Origin: Parietaria judaica
Taxonomy: Eukaryota; Streptophyta; Magnoliopsida; Rosales; Urticaceae
Length of the DNA stretch: 64,000 bases
Reading direction: 5' to 3'
Assembly: GCA_954871525.1 (NCBI GenBank)
Contig: OX940864.1
Span: 6,938,001 to 7,002,000 of the forward strand
In this document: piece after piece, positions 32,446 to 43,934 of the stretch
How positions within the stretch are numbered: position 1 is the stretch's first letter
How the letters are laid out: every line of letters begins with the position of its first letter
Notes under the pieces: model-generated
The model's input: only the letters and a program-made list of their open reading frames with translations
Database searches by the model: none
What the model was told of the DNA's origin: nothing
Made by a program: the position numbers and the translations under genes

Positions 32446-34215
32446 TCACGTCCTCTTCAAAAGGTACCCGAAAATAAGGCCGATCAAACCGATGATAATC
32501 ACATACATAAACGGGACGCTGCTCCGATTTCCGCCGCTTTCGCGCCTCAAAAGTTCCTGCGGATTAGAGTAGTATCAGTGTAAGTGTTGTCTTCGTATGT
32601 CCCTTTGACTTCATCAACCATTTTCTTATCTATCCTATTCAAAATATATGCACAAAGGAGAAATCTATTACCAGTTCTTGCTGAAGCTTGCTATTTTGCT
32701 GAATCACGCTGTTTTTCTCCTCGGTCAGCTTCGCGATGATAGACTTAGCCTGAAGTAACAAAAAATATTCTCACCAGATGTTACGACGAACAAGCACTAA
32801 TGTAAAGATTCGACAGTTTAGAACGCAAGTCGACACATCAAACAAAAAGTTGAAGATAACGGAATATATGGCATTGTAAAAAGTTGCGTATATGTGATGA
32901 CCAATTCTATTGCAACTGTACTGATTGTAGCAGCAAATAGGTGAAGTAAAATGCATTTAAAACGAAACTCGATCGATGCCAGAAAAGATTCTCTTAGTAT
33001 CGGCACACGCAAATAAACCAAAATAGGAGATAAAAGACAGAGGTCACTGATGCAGCTCGAGAAAGAAGTGAAATCGGAATGTAATAAACAAAGCAAAAAT
33101 ACCTCAGACGAATTCTCCACATCAACTCCGCCAGTTCGCTCCACAGACGCTCTTGTAGCCTACAACACATAAAACGCACAATCCTCAGAAATCATCCTCA
33201 CTTTGAACAAAACTAGCCACTGCTAAATACGCCAATCACTCACAGTTATACTGAAATCCGAAGTGTTAGGAGCCCAATTGTCGGATATCGAAGCCCTCGG
33301 TGACGAGCCTTCCTCCGATCCTTCACGAACCGGAGATGGTGGCCGAGGCGGAGCGACATACAGGACCCTCAATTTACACTCTTCGACAAGATGCCCCGAT
33401 TCTTTACTAAACTAAAAACCAAAAAAACAGATAAACATTAATCAATATATATATTTACACTTAAGCTATGCAACCCGTTAGTGTTCTGTAACCAACCATC
33501 TCAGGAGTGACGTCTTTGGCCGTTGCACCGGCGCTCGCTACAACGCTTTGAAGCAGGAACTTGTCCTTGCATTGCATATCGATCGGCGCCTCCTTCTGGG
33601 CTTGCATTGTCACTAAACAGAAAAATCCCGATTCAGTGAATTCAATAAACAAAAGGACGAAATCGAAAGAAAAGATCACAATCAATCACATCACGATCAG
33701 CAAAAAAAGCTCGTGGCTTTACCAATGACATCGCAAGTAGACCTGGGCAACACAACCCCAGTGTTAGGCCGAACGCAATACTTCTTCGGATTCGTCGTCT
33801 TCACCTGAAAACAAAAAAGCCCCAATAATTTTTACCCCCAAATTAGGTTTTCCGATCTTCAAATCAGCAAATCAACAGCGAAATCGACTGCGCAGAGCGA
33901 GACGAAGTTACCTTGAAAGCAACATATTTGTCGCTTTTGTTCAAGAGCTGAAGAGAACACGAGATCTGCTTCCTCAATTCAACTTTGCGATTATAAAGAA
34001 CAGGAAGAAAAAACAAAATCAATAATCGAGAAAATATAATTCGGATCTGAGATTAAGAAATTCGAAAAAGAGGCCTTTCGATCAGCTCGATTCTTTCGAG
34101 AATCGAAAGAGCGAATCTGAAAGAGAGAGAGACGGAGACGAAGAAGAAGAAGAAGAGAGGTACAGGGAAATTGAAGTTCCTGAGGCTCGATGCTGAGAAG
34201 CTCGCCTGCATTCAT
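32446..34215 (-). CDS. VAP27-like: VAP27-type vesicle-associated protein
   Basis: This is an ER membrane protein of the VAP family, which binds partner proteins at ER-plasma membrane contact sites. Eight exons fit in phase: 34215-34164, 33982-33912, 33804-33723, 33612-33497, 33411-33244, 33159-33103, 32749-32672 and 32556-32446, giving 244 residues, the usual VAP27 length. The MSP domain covers about residues 6-125 and contains ELRKQISCSLQL, KTTNPKKYCVRPNTG and MQAQKEAP. A linker with the typical APPRPPSPVREGSEEGSSPR stretch follows. A coiled coil covers about 182-205. A C-terminal membrane anchor starts at about 220 and includes YVIIIGLIGLIFGYLL. The chosen ATG starts the conserved ELLSIEP N-terminus. 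The 5' UTR is GA-rich. No defect is seen. Confidence 0.95.
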
Positions 34216-34670
34216 CTCTCCTCGTTGACCGCCGAGCGGTTTGCCGGCGAGGAAAAGCGGTTCTCCGGCGACGGAGAGAGAGAGAGAGTTTTGGAGAGGA
34301 GTTTGGAAGTTAGAGAGAGAAAGCAACAACGTGGGACAGAGGCTGTTTTGTCTCTCTTTTGACCCCAGGCTTGGTTCTATCCTCCGGTTCCTTCTTGCGG
34401 TTCGTTCAATTACGTGGGTATTTTTGTCTTTTTCCTCCTCGCTCGCTACTAATTAATACCAATAAAATTTTTATTTAAAAAATGTTGGTCTAATTATAGT
34501 TATAATATATACTTGCGTTGCCAACTTGCCATCAATATACGTTACATAATTTTACACATTTTATATGAGGATATATAGTTTGTTGTTGTATTTAGTTTTT
34601 GAATGCAACTTTTTTGAAAAACAGAACACTTCAAACGAATTTGTTTACATTAATACGTTTCAATCTAAAA

Positions 34671-34715
<45 letters not shown>

Positions 34716-35180
34716 TTGAATGGATAACTTTAGTCCGTTTGATTATCTTTAGAGTATCTAAATATATTTTTGTTGGAGATATAATTTTTATATGCTTACT
34801 ATTACATATTGATTATTTTAATTATAAATTTGAAGAATTTAACTTAAAGCATTGATAATTTATCTACTGCATAACTGAAACCTACGTATTGTTATCAAAT
34901 TAATATTTCACGAGACAAAATACAATTTTTCATGACAAAAAATTAATCAAAGATACTTGTTAATAACAGAAGAAAAAGATGCTTGTGACATAAGGGGAAA
35001 TAAATACACCTTCATCTTAAATTGAAAATACATGGAAAAAAAGTTATTTAGAAAATTCAAAATCTCTTCCATGCAAATTTAACTCATTTTTCCAAAGTCT
35101 TGATATTTTTCATGAGCATCTATGCTTTTTTATAACTCTCTCCTTCACAAAAAATACAAACATTCAGGTAAATATTATAA
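34216..35180. other. VAP27 upstream region and AT-rich DNA with (ATT)n
   Basis: The first 150 bp are GA-rich (likely VAP27 5' UTR and promoter). A perfect (ATT)n run lies at about 34671-34713. The rest is AT-rich without gene features. Confidence 0.6.
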
Positions 35181-35492
35181 TTAAGGCTCTCCCAATCCAA
35201 GTTCATCTAGTTTTGCGATGCACTCCTCTAAGGTCGGGCCATTGTACTTCTGAATCAACAATTCAAGTAATGCATACATCCTTTCATCGATATCCCGTTG
35301 AGACGATAATTTTAACTTCTTCTTCATATTTTGTTCCCCTGAAGAATCGGAATATTGAGATGCAGAAACGTGTAGCTCAAATTTATATGAGCCGTGTGGA
35401 AATTCCAATCTACGTCTTACAAATAGAGATGATGTATTACCTCCAGTACAAGGTACATAACCGAGTCGAAAACGACATCTGTTCCAGTACAA
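35181..35492 (-). pseudogene. Possible fragment of a Myb/SANT-like (Harbinger-associated type) protein
   Basis: A 103-codon frame ends with residues ERMYALLELLIQKYNGPTLE followed by ECIAKLDELGLGEP. This resembles the C-terminal helical part of plant Myb/SANT-like DNA-binding proteins, which come from or partner with Harbinger elements. The N-terminal DNA-binding half is missing. No terminal repeats or neighbouring transposase exons were found. The assignment rests on a short, weak likeness; a lineage-specific exon is the alternative. Confidence 0.3.
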
Positions 35493-36899
35493 AATAATTA
35501 CACATATAAACGTCTCTTTAATTTACATGTAAATCTGTTCAAAATGATAGACAATGAATAACCTTAGAAACATAATATTAAAGAATATTCCACGTATTAA
35601 TATCAAAAAAAAAAAACTTTACTTAAAGTAAAATAAAATACAAACATGCTTTATTTGAGGCCAATTAAATCAAACACAATGTTTGATGTGGACTTCCGAT
35701 TTCTCTTAATATATGCCTAAAAAAAAGTAAGTAAAATTCATATTATTAACAAAGCAAATCAACTGTGTGATGATACTGTCTATTATTTCGCAATCTTTTT
35801 CACAATTCTTGAATGACTTCGAAAGGACTAGTTTTGTTTGAACGGTTATTTGCCGCATAAGTACCAAATTATTATTTTTGAGCAACATAATCTTGTTGTT
35901 TAATTGCCAAACATTGCTTTATGAATAGTAATTCCGAAAATGTCCCTCGTTCAGAGATACCAAAAAATCGGCCTAGATGACGTACTCAACCTAGTGAATC
36001 TAATTAACTAGCAGCGCATAAACAATTATTTTTTCTGTAATTTAACACGTTTCCATGCGTGTTCACTCTATAAAACCTTGTTTAATCATGAACGAAAAAA
36101 AAAAAAACATAATTATAGCCCATACGACAGAAACCAGACAAACATACAAACCAAAAAGAACATAAATTAAGCAATGTGGTGTGGTTAAGATGTGTTGAGA
36201 TGTTTAAGAAAAACAAACGCACTGAGATTAAGATGAGACCGTTCATGTTCTTACTCGCCTCAAACGACAAGTCGTTCTAGCATCTTTTGATGAAACTAGA
36301 CATGAATTATTATGTTACCATATAATTCAATATATATTATTGACATTGTACTTAATTTGTACTTGATGGTTCGAGAATGAAATCATGCTCAACTTTAGCT
36401 CGAAGAAGGAATACCGACATTCCTAATAATGCCTTCTTCTTTATGTTTCTTAACAAAGTTCAAAGACCATGGTACAATCAGATGTGATAATACTATTAAA
36501 AAGATTTGTATTATACAAATTATTTCTAATTGTCTATGTATAGGAACAAAGGGCCCTTTGCCCAATTTTTTCTTTTCGGTAAAACTATTCTAAATAATGA
36601 TTGTAAGATAAATAAACAAATATAAAATTTAATCACTATTTTTGGATATACAATTATTCTAAAGGGTTTGTACCTTTCGTACGTTAAATTTTTCTAGAAA
36701 AAAATATCATTCTAAATTCTAAATTTATTTGATTTGATTTGATTTTTTTTTGTTCTAAAAAATTTTATTTTTCAAATTATTTTTATCATTCATAATTACC
36801 TTCTCGGAATTTGTATCCTAGATCCGTCATTGGGTATAATAATTACTACAAAAAAAAAAAAACATTCTAAGACAACAATGGCGTTGAATAAGGAATTAA
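35493..36899. other. AT-rich intergenic DNA
   Basis: No gene-like ORF is present. A TATTTGCCGCATAAGTACCAA motif at about 35848 resembles the ends of the MITE family seen at 16687 and 47516, but no partner end was found. Confidence 0.5.
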
Positions 36900-39714
36900 T
36901 TAAGTAACAAGAATGTTTAGGGGACGCGAATTAGTGTGAGTATTGGAATGAAGCACAGTGATGAACACTAAAATCAGAGAAACCAAGAATGACAATGCAG
37001 ATAGAAGCAGCATGAGTGCACGGGCTATCCCGTTCTTCACTTCTTCTTCGTATTCGGCGGCAGCCAATGCCAGCACCGTCAACGGGAATGAGTAAGCCCA
37101 CCACGCCACGTTGAACTTCCTCATCGCTTTTCTAAACAACCTCGGCCTCGAAACCTGTCAAAGGTTGTTAAGGGACTTGATTAATAATAAAGTTTGTAAA
37201 GTTATGAATTACTTTAATATCTGTCAATTAATTTTAAGATAGAACTTCTTGATAATACTTACTAATATCACCGCTTTATTCAATGGTTATTTGGAGTGGA
37301 ATTATTTATAATTTAGATGCTTTGAAGATTAAGATGATTAATTTAAAGTAGAATTAATAGAGTGCTGAAATGTATTTCATCACACTTCTATATAGGTGTA
37401 TGTTAAAATCGGATACTAACGATGTTGGGAAGGATGTCACGACAAGTATATCAACACACAGTAAAAACGCCCAGATTACCAAACACGCGCATAAAGTAAA
37501 AGACAAGTGAACACACGATATTTGGTAACGCAGTTCGCGAACCCCTCGTGGGAACCTACTCTGCGGGGCACTGACCCAGATTCTTTATTCCACTGGAAAA
37601 CATTCAAAAATATTACACGGTTATACAGGATACTTAATTGAGTTTCACAAGGGAATAGACAACTCCCCCTCAAGACCAGGCGCAACTGGTGATCCAACTC
37701 CAGGGAAAAAGCGTGCACTCCTCTTCGGAAACGGCTTTGGATGCTTCAAGCGTCGAACAGCCGGTCGTCACTCCTTGAATGAGATCGCAAGACCCTCCAG
37801 CTTCCTTTGAGCATATTTTTACATTTTCACGTGCTAGTTGATAACCACAACCAGCAAAGGTTAAATAGCCGGTCAAATTGGCTTCCAAATAAGGCAATAA
37901 AGGCTCCACGACCTTGGGTGATTGAAGGGATGATTGGCAGTCTTCAATCACAGCTATTCAATGGGCTGATGCTGCAAACCACTCATTGATTATGCAGATA
38001 CATGATGAAGATCGTGGTGATGACTCTGAAGATCTTGGACATTAACTCTGATGAAGATTCTGGTCATTAACTCCGCTGTTGCTTTGACACTTGTTCCAGT
38101 CTGAATCTGGCAATCAAATCTCCTTTGACAGCCTTATCCAGTCTGAATCTGGCAATCAAATCTCCAGCAATAAATGACCTCCATGAATGCGATAATATCT
38201 CCCAACAGCTAAGATATCACGACCAGCTGTGTATCTTGACTTTATTCTGATTGTCTTGATCTTCTTGATGATTGAGCCACATCTTTTGCACACGCCATAT
38301 ATGGAAAGTCTTCCACACCACCCGTGTTACACATAACGACAAAACTGAACACAAACTGCGGAATACAATGCATTGTTCTTACAATCTCCCCCTTTTGGCA
38401 TTATTTGGATCAATAACACAATCACCACACAACCCAAAACAGTCTTTTAGGGGTTTAAAATAAAAGCGCAAAAGACAATGTTCGGACATGTAACACATAA
38501 AACTTTTCCCCCTTGATAGACATAAATAGCCAAAAGGAGCCTCATAGACATGTAACACAATGTTCGGCATTATGTGTATTACAATTAATATTTTAGATTT
38601 CTATAACTCTATATATTTTAAGGTACATGATTTTTGGTGTTTTTTTCTCAAAATTTTTGTTTGACCTGTAGTTTCTTACAAATTTATTTATATAGTTTCA
38701 TAATGTTATTTATAATTAGGTTATCAAATGTAAGGAAAATCATTAATTAAGTTTTGCTAAATTTCCTCTACTAGATCTAGAGTCTTAATTTAATAAGTTG
38801 CTAAAGAGCTATTTGAATTACTTATAAAAAATATCATTACTTAAAATTTTATTTATAAACTTTTATTGAAACTAAAATGTACCAGGGACGTGAAGAGGAA
38901 GAGAGAGAGGAAGAAGAGCATCTTGGAGGTGCAGTCGAACTCGCCGGAAATGGAGTTCCAAGCCAAGCTGGCCATGCTCGGTGCACCGATGAACAAGAAC
39001 AAAACCGGCTTAAGTGTGGACGGAAGGGCGTTGTTCCCCGGTAACCGCTGATATAGCGTGACGAAGAGCACAAGATAATGCGCCATTCCCAGCGAGAACA
39101 TGCACACCGCGCTCTCCTTCCACCCCATCTGTGCCGCCCCACGCGCAGCCACCAGTTTCCCGATCACTGACAGCTGGCTCGTCGGGTTTGCCACCGACCA
39201 GAGAAACCGCTTCCCCTCGGTCAACCACTGCCCGTAGATCTTGATGTCGAGCGCCACAACCGGCGCTGCAAACACCCACCACAGTGATCGGTACCACCCG
39301 CTTTCCAGGGCAATAAACGGATTGAAGCAACAGAAGCCACGCGATCCACGGAGCAAAGAGGTAGTTCACTCCGATGCGGTGCATGAACTCGGCCTTGACC
39401 ATGTCGAAGTGAAGGACGCGCCGGAGCGCGTACAGAACCGACTGCGATGCCAGAATGAGGAGCGCCAACGACCAGAGGAAGCTCAGAGCTATCTGCGGCA
39501 CGAAACCGAAAGCCTTCCTCGATGCATGAAAGCCGTCATTGGGGTCGGAGATCAAGATTTTCCAGAGCAAAGCTTGGCTGCAGAGGGAGAGGCTGATCCT
39601 GAAATAACCCACGTGGGATTTGGTTAAGATCCGAGCTTTAGACTTCAATGAGTTATTGTCTTTGGGATGTTCGGTGACAAGCTCAATCTGCGCTTGTGTT
39701 GTGTTTTTCTCCAT
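36900..39714 (-). pseudogene. SLAH1/4-like: SLAC1-homologue S-type anion channel, frameshifted
   Basis: SLAC1/SLAH proteins are plasma-membrane anion channels with ten membrane segments. Exon 1 runs 39714-38883 and exon 2 37154-36900, joined at GT-AG sites in phase. The N-terminus (to about residue 120) contains the family stretch SHVGYFRISLSLCSQALLWKI, then NYLFAPWIAWLLLLQS. Immediately after that, near 39320-39340, the reading frame changes and the family sequence resumes in another frame as SLWWVFAAPVVALDIKIYGQ, running to FLSLFLFTSL and on into exon 2 (AMRKFNVAWWAYSFPLTVLA). The chain is otherwise complete, so a small indel (net +1 or -2) is the only visible defect. Read as is, translation ends after 234 residues. 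A sequencing or assembly error would restore an ordinary gene. The intron holds a copia-like LTR. Confidence 0.85.
37423..38576 (-). mobile_element. Truncated copia-like element (3' LTR plus PPT) in the SLAH intron
   Basis: On the plus strand an LTR-like unit runs from TGTTGGGAAG (37423) to TTCTTACA (38383). Right next to it, read on the minus strand, is a polypurine tract TGCCAAAAGGGGGAGAT (38384-38400). This makes it the 3' LTR of a minus-strand element. About 190 bp of internal sequence follows, to roughly 38576, with a second CCCCCTT tract near 38507. The rest of the element and the other LTR are missing, so no target duplication could be paired. Confidence 0.65.
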
Positions 39715-42252
39715 ATGTGTTTCGCATACACGTAATGTTATTTTCTAGGGTTTGGGTATATATTATATATATATATATAGAATTATTATTATGACGTACG
39801 TTTGGCGCAAAAGAAACATATACATAGTTTCATTTGGGGTTCGAGGTAGTTCCGTACTCTTTACAGCTAGATCGTGAATGGTCAAACACATTTTAAGATT
39901 CTTTCTTGTATTATAATCACTGTAATTTGTTGGATCTAAGATTCTCGGAGATCGAGTATAATTTGTTGGAATTTTGTACGAAATAGGACAAAATACACGT
40001 GCTGAAAATATTTGTGTTGAAAAAGAGTCTCATGTAGATTAAACACGACGAGTTTGAGTTTGTACTTTGTAGTGTGTAAATAAAATTGCAGTGATGAGTA
40101 ATTATGATTGAGTTAATGCCTAATGGTTGTGTGAGGCACTTGAGGCACTTAAGTACGGGGCGAGTAACAGGCTCGATTCATCTTATCCAACAGTAGTACT
40201 CCGGGCTGCTTACCGATATTTTGCGTTCAAGAAATGACATGTCATTCTTACGTTGCATTAATTGGTTCGATTCAAATACTGTGTCGTTCAAAGTTGCAAT
40301 TGCTACTTTCAGAAGGAAGGATTGTAACTTCACAAAAATAATAATTTGGTCTTTATAATTCAATGGCTTAAACAAAGGGTTTAGAGAGAGAATTCTACAA
40401 AATGTTAATGGCCAGAGAATGTTTCCGGTAGCATTCTCGGGTTGAGCGACAAATTTGGCAGCGGCGGTGGAAGCCGCAGGGGCCCACCGCCCCCCTTAAA
40501 TTGCATCTCCAGTTGTGACACAGAGATATATTACGTATTAAATTGATTTGCCAATTATGATAATGAAATAATATATCTATATATATATATGCACTAGGTT
40601 TGAAATGACGTAAATTACATGATCGTCACCATTGTAATCAGGTAATAATTGCCATTATTTTAACAAATAATAAGTTTTTTTCTACGAAAATCAATACTCT
40701 TTGTAGGCACGGAGAATATTTAAAGCACGAGTTAAGCACAAGCAACACACACGACAGAATTTATAAAATATAAAATAATTGTGGACTAAGGACTCCCTAC
40801 ACGAGCATCACTCACATATATATCATATACATAGGTGACTTTCCACGAAAATAATTTGTTACAACTCTCATAAGATATTTATAAAATACATTTATATACC
40901 AAACTCCTTTTTAAACCCAACGACTTGTTAAAGTCTTCCCAGAAATAGAAAACAAATTTTCTTTAGATTTTTTAAAGGTGACAAGTGTCCGTGTTTTAAT
41001 GGTACTTCAAAATTTTATTAAATCGATGGAAAATTGGACAAAATTTTAAAAACAAACAAAATAGCTTACATTAAAAACTCCAGTTTTACAACAAAAAAAA
41101 AAATTATGTCACCGCAAAAAAAATTATATTGCTATTCATCCTATTATGTAAATTGATGTACAAAGCTCGGATTTGAAACCTAATATGCGATAATATTCTT
41201 TCATTGCCGATTTGTGCACGAATGTCAATCATCAATTCTTCTTCAACCTTTAAGTTGATACAAATTTTCCGAATTGTTGGGCAATAAATTTACAGTCTCG
41301 CTTGAACAGTTCAAATTCTTCCGATTTGGTACGTTCTAAGTGATCAGTTCGAATACCCGAGTTGAAATTTATGTCCATCGAAATTGAGACACGTGCAAGC
41401 GCCTCCGAGAATATCAAATAGATGCCAAAACTCATGAATATACCTTTATCATATAGCACAAACTGCATGGATATATATTATAGGCAGGATGAAATTCCTT
41501 TTTATTATCTCTTGTTCTATAAAGCTCAAGGCTTCAATTCTATCTTTTTGTATATCTGTGTACGTGGCTTTTTCTTATTTTCTATTTAAATTTGGAGCAA
41601 ACTGAGATAGGATTATCGCGTGCTCAGCATAGGCTTGTGTCTGCTTACGAAAATCAAATCTAGTCTAGTATTATAAATTAATAAGCCATATTCTTGGTCT
41701 CGACTCTCGAGACTTATAAATATGCACATTTTTTACACGATTATAAGAGAATAGAAAGTTGATTATCAAAGAGCTAATCAACGATTAACAGTTTTTGAAG
41801 TAGACGAATGTCCGGAGTGGAAGCAAGGTCTTATTTTCAGCTATTTTCTGCTCACAATTTTTTTTTTCTTCCATAAATATAGGATATCTACCTTGTAAGT
41901 ACTCATAAATTAAGCAGTGCTTAGCGGAGGCATAAATCTTGTTTGTTTGTTTTATTACATGTTAACTGTTAAGTACTAATTAATGTTACGATTATGTAAT
42001 ATTTATTATAATATTTAATGCTTATTTATACGTGATAAACAAACAATGAGATTATGCCGTCGTAAAACACTATTTTATAAGTACTTATACCGCAAATATC
42101 CTTTTCTTAGAGGACTTTACCCTAATTATTGTTTATTAATTTTCTTTTTTTTCGGTGCTTAAAAATCACATTGCTCTAGAGTTTATTTTATATATATATA
42201 TATATATGAATTATGATGAATGTCACGTAATTAACAGACCCTCGAGACTAAC
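39715..42252. other. Gene-poor AT-rich DNA
   Basis: The first few hundred bases are the upstream region of the SLAC1-homologue gene, with a (TA)n run near 39760. The remainder has no protein-like ORF or recognisable repeat. A GC-rich patch at about 40440-40495 stands out but has no identifiable function. Confidence 0.5.
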
Positions 42253-42756
42253 ATGCATGCATGTCCCTGCATCAGCGATACAACACTTGCACGCCATCGC
42301 TCCGACTCCAAAGAGTACCACGCGGCTTTCAGCTTCTTTATCGCAGCGCTGCTCGGCCTCGTGGGAGTCCGCTATCAGGGATCAAGAACGTCACTCTTCA
42401 CGGAGAACCGCGGTGCCTTCTCGCTCTTCATCATCTCCCTGTCCCTCTACACAGCGGCGCTGCTCAAGGTCGCTGCTTCGGAGACTCAGCGCAGGTATTG
42501 CACGTACGTGTTTATCGCTGCCGGGATCAGTGCGTCGGAGCTGCTCCTCTTCATCCTCCTCGCCTACGACCGGCCCTTCGATCTTCTAGTGATAAATCTG
42601 CTTGTGGCTGCATTCCTCATCGTGCTGAGCCGGGCCTCCCACGGCGCAGTGGCGGGCCCGGCCAAGAAGGATAGTGTTTCCGCTCATGATTCCGGTCAAA
42701 GTGTCGATATAGGTAACAGTGCAGGGTCTAGTCCGTCAATACCCGACGTCGTATAG
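42253..42756 (+). CDS. Predicted small multi-pass membrane protein, unknown family
   Basis: A 167-codon frame of higher GC content than its surroundings. After about 25 polar residues there are four hydrophobic stretches: around AFSFFIAALLGLVGV, AFSLFIISLSLYTAALL, YVFIAAGISASELLLFILL and LLVINLLVAAFLIVLS. A polar, Ser/Gly/Asp-rich tail of about 35 residues ends at 42756. I do not recognise the family. The regular hydrophobic pattern and codon use look like a real gene. The start is uncertain: the first in-frame ATG sits in ATGC-rich repeats, and an upstream exon is possible. It could also be a gene fragment, since no clear promoter is seen. Confidence 0.5.
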   Translation: MHACPCISDTTLARHRSDSKEYHAAFSFFIAALLGLVGVRYQGSRTSLFTENRGAFSLFIISLSLYTAALLKVAASETQRRYCTYVFIAAGISASELLLFILLAYDRPFDLLVINLLVAAFLIVLSRASHGAVAGPAKKDSVSAHDSGQSVDIGNSAGSSPSIPDVV

Positions 42757-42779
42757 TAAACCATCGATATTCTAAGTAT

Positions 42780-43008
42780 CAGTGGCGGAACCAGGAATTA
42801 TGTACCGGGGGGGTTATATATAATTTTTTTGTCAAAAACTTAACTTGAGGAAGTTATATTAAAATTTTGATGAAAGTTAGGGGGGGTTTAACTAAAATTT
42901 TATATGAATTTACACTAAAAAAATTAAAAATAGGGTATTATTGTACCAAATTTTTTTTTGGAGGGGGTGGTTTGAACCACCCCACCCTATAAGGTCCTTC
43001 CGCCACTG
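42780..43008. mobile_element. hAT-type MITE, 229 bp
   Basis: The ends are inverted repeats: CAGTGGCGGAACC on the left, and CAGTGGCGGAAGG on the other strand at the right. The element is flanked by the 8-bp duplication CTAAGTAT at 42772-42779 and 43009-43016. It lies directly after the membrane-protein ORF, so it may sit in that transcript's 3' UTR. Confidence 0.92.
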
Positions 43009-43016
43009 CTAAGTAT

Positions 43017-43930
43017 TCTGTAATTATATTATGGGATAATTGCGATGAAAGTACCTAATATTGTAAAAAAAGTGTGACATATTCTCCAAGTTAAAAACTT
43101 GCACTAATTAAATATAAAAAATCGTGAAATTTGCATTTTCAGTTGATTCTTTTTTCTCTCTCATATTTCTCCGTTATTGTTAAGTTAAATTTACAAAGGT
43201 ATGTCTGGAATTGAAGTATTTATCGTGAAAAACTTAAAACGTACAAAAATAAGTATTGATTTGAGGTTAGCACGTGTAAAAAACTACTATATATTGACCT
43301 CCACATAAGATGATATCAACCGAAAATGTAATATTTTACAGCTTTGGATATTTAATCACTAATTAAAAACTTTGAAATATACCGTGTTATTTTGAAGAAG
43401 GAAAAAAATATTTTTATCGCAACTATATATTTTTATCGAATTGATGTTAATGTTATGTAAAGTCAATATGACCAAAAAGCAATATGAGGAACAAAATATG
43501 GCACACACCAAAATAAAAAAAATAAAAAAATAAAAAAAAGATTGTGACACACAAAGATCATTGGTCTACTTACAAGATGATTAATAGTTGACGTATCATG
43601 TATGTCGTCTCCTCTCATGTCTTAATTTTTTTAATATTAATTTTATATAAGTTCAAACCCGTTTATTTATTACTCGTGTTAAAAGCTTATATCTATTTAT
43701 TATCCGTGTTAATCGTGTATGACTTATTTAACTCATTTAAGTTATCATGGTAATATTAAGGGCAAAATGATTCAATTTTGACTCATTTAGTTTAATTTAT
43801 ATAATTAAACAATGTAAGATTATAAGATTGATTAGTAATATTATTATATGTAATGAATTCAAGAACGCAATTGGTAAAATCAAGATTATTAATTTGACAT
43901 ACATATAATCAATATTAGACACTAGCATAC
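43017..43930. other. AT-rich intergenic DNA
   Basis: No gene-like ORF. An A/T-rich run occurs near 43505-43540. Nothing else is recognised. Confidence 0.5.
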
Positions 43931-43934
43931 AAAA

